Shown: positions 63,331-64,000 of the stretch, one piece after another
Layout: every line of letters starts with the position of its first letter
Position numbering within the stretch: the stretch's first letter is position 1
From: Oegoconia quadripuncta
Taxonomy: Eukaryota > Arthropoda > Insecta > Lepidoptera > Autostichidae
Reading direction: 5' to 3'
DNA length: 64,000 nt
NCBI GenBank assembly: GCA_949316235.1
Contig: OX438741.1
Coordinates: 14,757,124 to 14,821,123 of the forward strand
The notes under the pieces: generated by a model
Database searches by the model: none
Told to the model about the DNA's origin: nothing
What the model saw: the letters and a program-made list of their open reading frames with translations, nothing else
Translations under genes and position numbers: made by a program

Positions 63331-64000
63331 TGCATATACTGCAAATAAATGCAACTAGGTGAATTATCTCAGGTGAATTAAGTTTACGAAGCCGGAATTT
63401 CGCCAGTTTCGGATGGCACCGGTAGCGAGCACGGCTAGAAATTGAACAAAACAATAAAAGCATGCCCCAAAAAGGACAACTGTGGACACATGAAAAATAT
63501 TTCTGAAAAGTTAAGATTAGGTTCGATAAACCTAGATGATTGACGGGATTATGGGAGGCGGTGGGTTAGTACTCAGTCAAATTCACTAATGACCAGACAG
63601 AGAAACTTTGGTCTCACGTTGAAAATAATTCTAGTGATTTCTTGTAGACAATAATTTATCGATAACTTATGTTTACTCTAGAATATAGGCATAAATGGAA
63701 TGGATTAATGAAAGTAACTTTATCATTATAAAGTATTAAAATGCAGTAGCATAAGACCTAAATGTTAAAAATAACCTACATGACCTTTTTAAAAAATAGT
63801 TTTCCGTATTTTACAAATATTTTAGTTTGCTATATAAGCCGAACTGTTCGCCATGCCTATCGACCTCGGTGATAAGACGGGTGATTTAAATAATCGGACA
63901 GCGACGCAATCACCAGCGAGGTAATTGAAAGCCAGTGTAATAAATATTATTATACTGGCTTTCCACCCGCGCCTTCGTCCGCGTGACTTGTAATATACCT
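63331..64000. other. Non-coding DNA; Helitron-like end at the right edge
   Basis: The last 55 bases (GGCTTTCCACCCGCGCCTTC, GTCCGCGTGAC) resemble the complement of a Helitron-like 3' hairpin as at 35181. Nothing else was recognised. Confidence 0.45.

Overview
This is a window of animal nuclear DNA, almost certainly from a moth or butterfly. Coding sequence is split by GT-AG introns. The protein homologues are animal families (TREX, TMEM234, GSE1, FUNDC1). The AT-rich non-coding DNA is crowded with tRNA-derived SINEs, 3' ends of LINEs, Helitron-like elements and MITEs of kinds typical of Lepidoptera. No prokaryotic operons, CRISPR arrays or viral genomes are seen.

Four protein-coding genes are supported. 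(1) Positions 2-418, + strand: the last exon of a TREX-type 3'-5' exonuclease, whose 5' part lies left of the window. (2) Positions 6307-9462, + strand: a complete three-exon TMEM234-like membrane protein gene. (3) Positions 15471-57010, - strand: nine exons of a homologue of GSE1 (genetic suppressor element 1), a chromatin co-repressor protein. All eight splice junctions agree in phase and give 1505 residues to the stop; the first exon(s) lie right of the window or were not found. (4) Positions 33104-33499, - strand: an intronless FUNDC1-like mitochondrial outer-membrane gene nested in the 24.7-kb intron of the GSE1 homologue, on the same strand.

The rest is repeats. Names used here: SINE-A (tRNA head with B-box GGTTCGAATCCC, tail ending near ATGGCGCTGTGTGTATG); SINE-A' (a relative whose tail contains TTTGGGACTAGATGATTGG); SINE-B (head GGTGGCTCAGTGG, A-rich tail after GTGCAT); MITE-L (termini GGCCCGTATTAATAAACC, full of CTCAAG/CTTGAG); MITE-M (TA-flanked, about 400 bp, termini TTAGGTCCTTACCTATGAAA, Tc1/mariner-like); MITE-P (about 140 bp, termini GGTGTCGATTCGGATGTAC); MITE-X (about 505 bp, termini near GACTGCTCCGCT); MITE-Y (termini ATACCGGATGAGTTTTTTTA). 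Several nested insertions can be dated relative to each other because another copy in the window preserves the empty site: Helitron-like into SINE-A, MITE-X into another repeat, LINE into SINE-B, and a retroelement into a MITE.

Layout: 419-6306 is repeat-rich intergenic DNA; 9463-15470 is the intergenic region between the convergent TMEM234 and GSE1-like genes; 15471-57010 is the GSE1-like gene; 57011-64000 is the 5' intron or flank of that gene and holds only repeats. No new multi-gene system was found. The most notable items are the nested FUNDC1-like gene, a microRNA-like hairpin, a minisatellite that repeats the POU octamer and TTAATTAA, and nested transposons with preserved empty sites.
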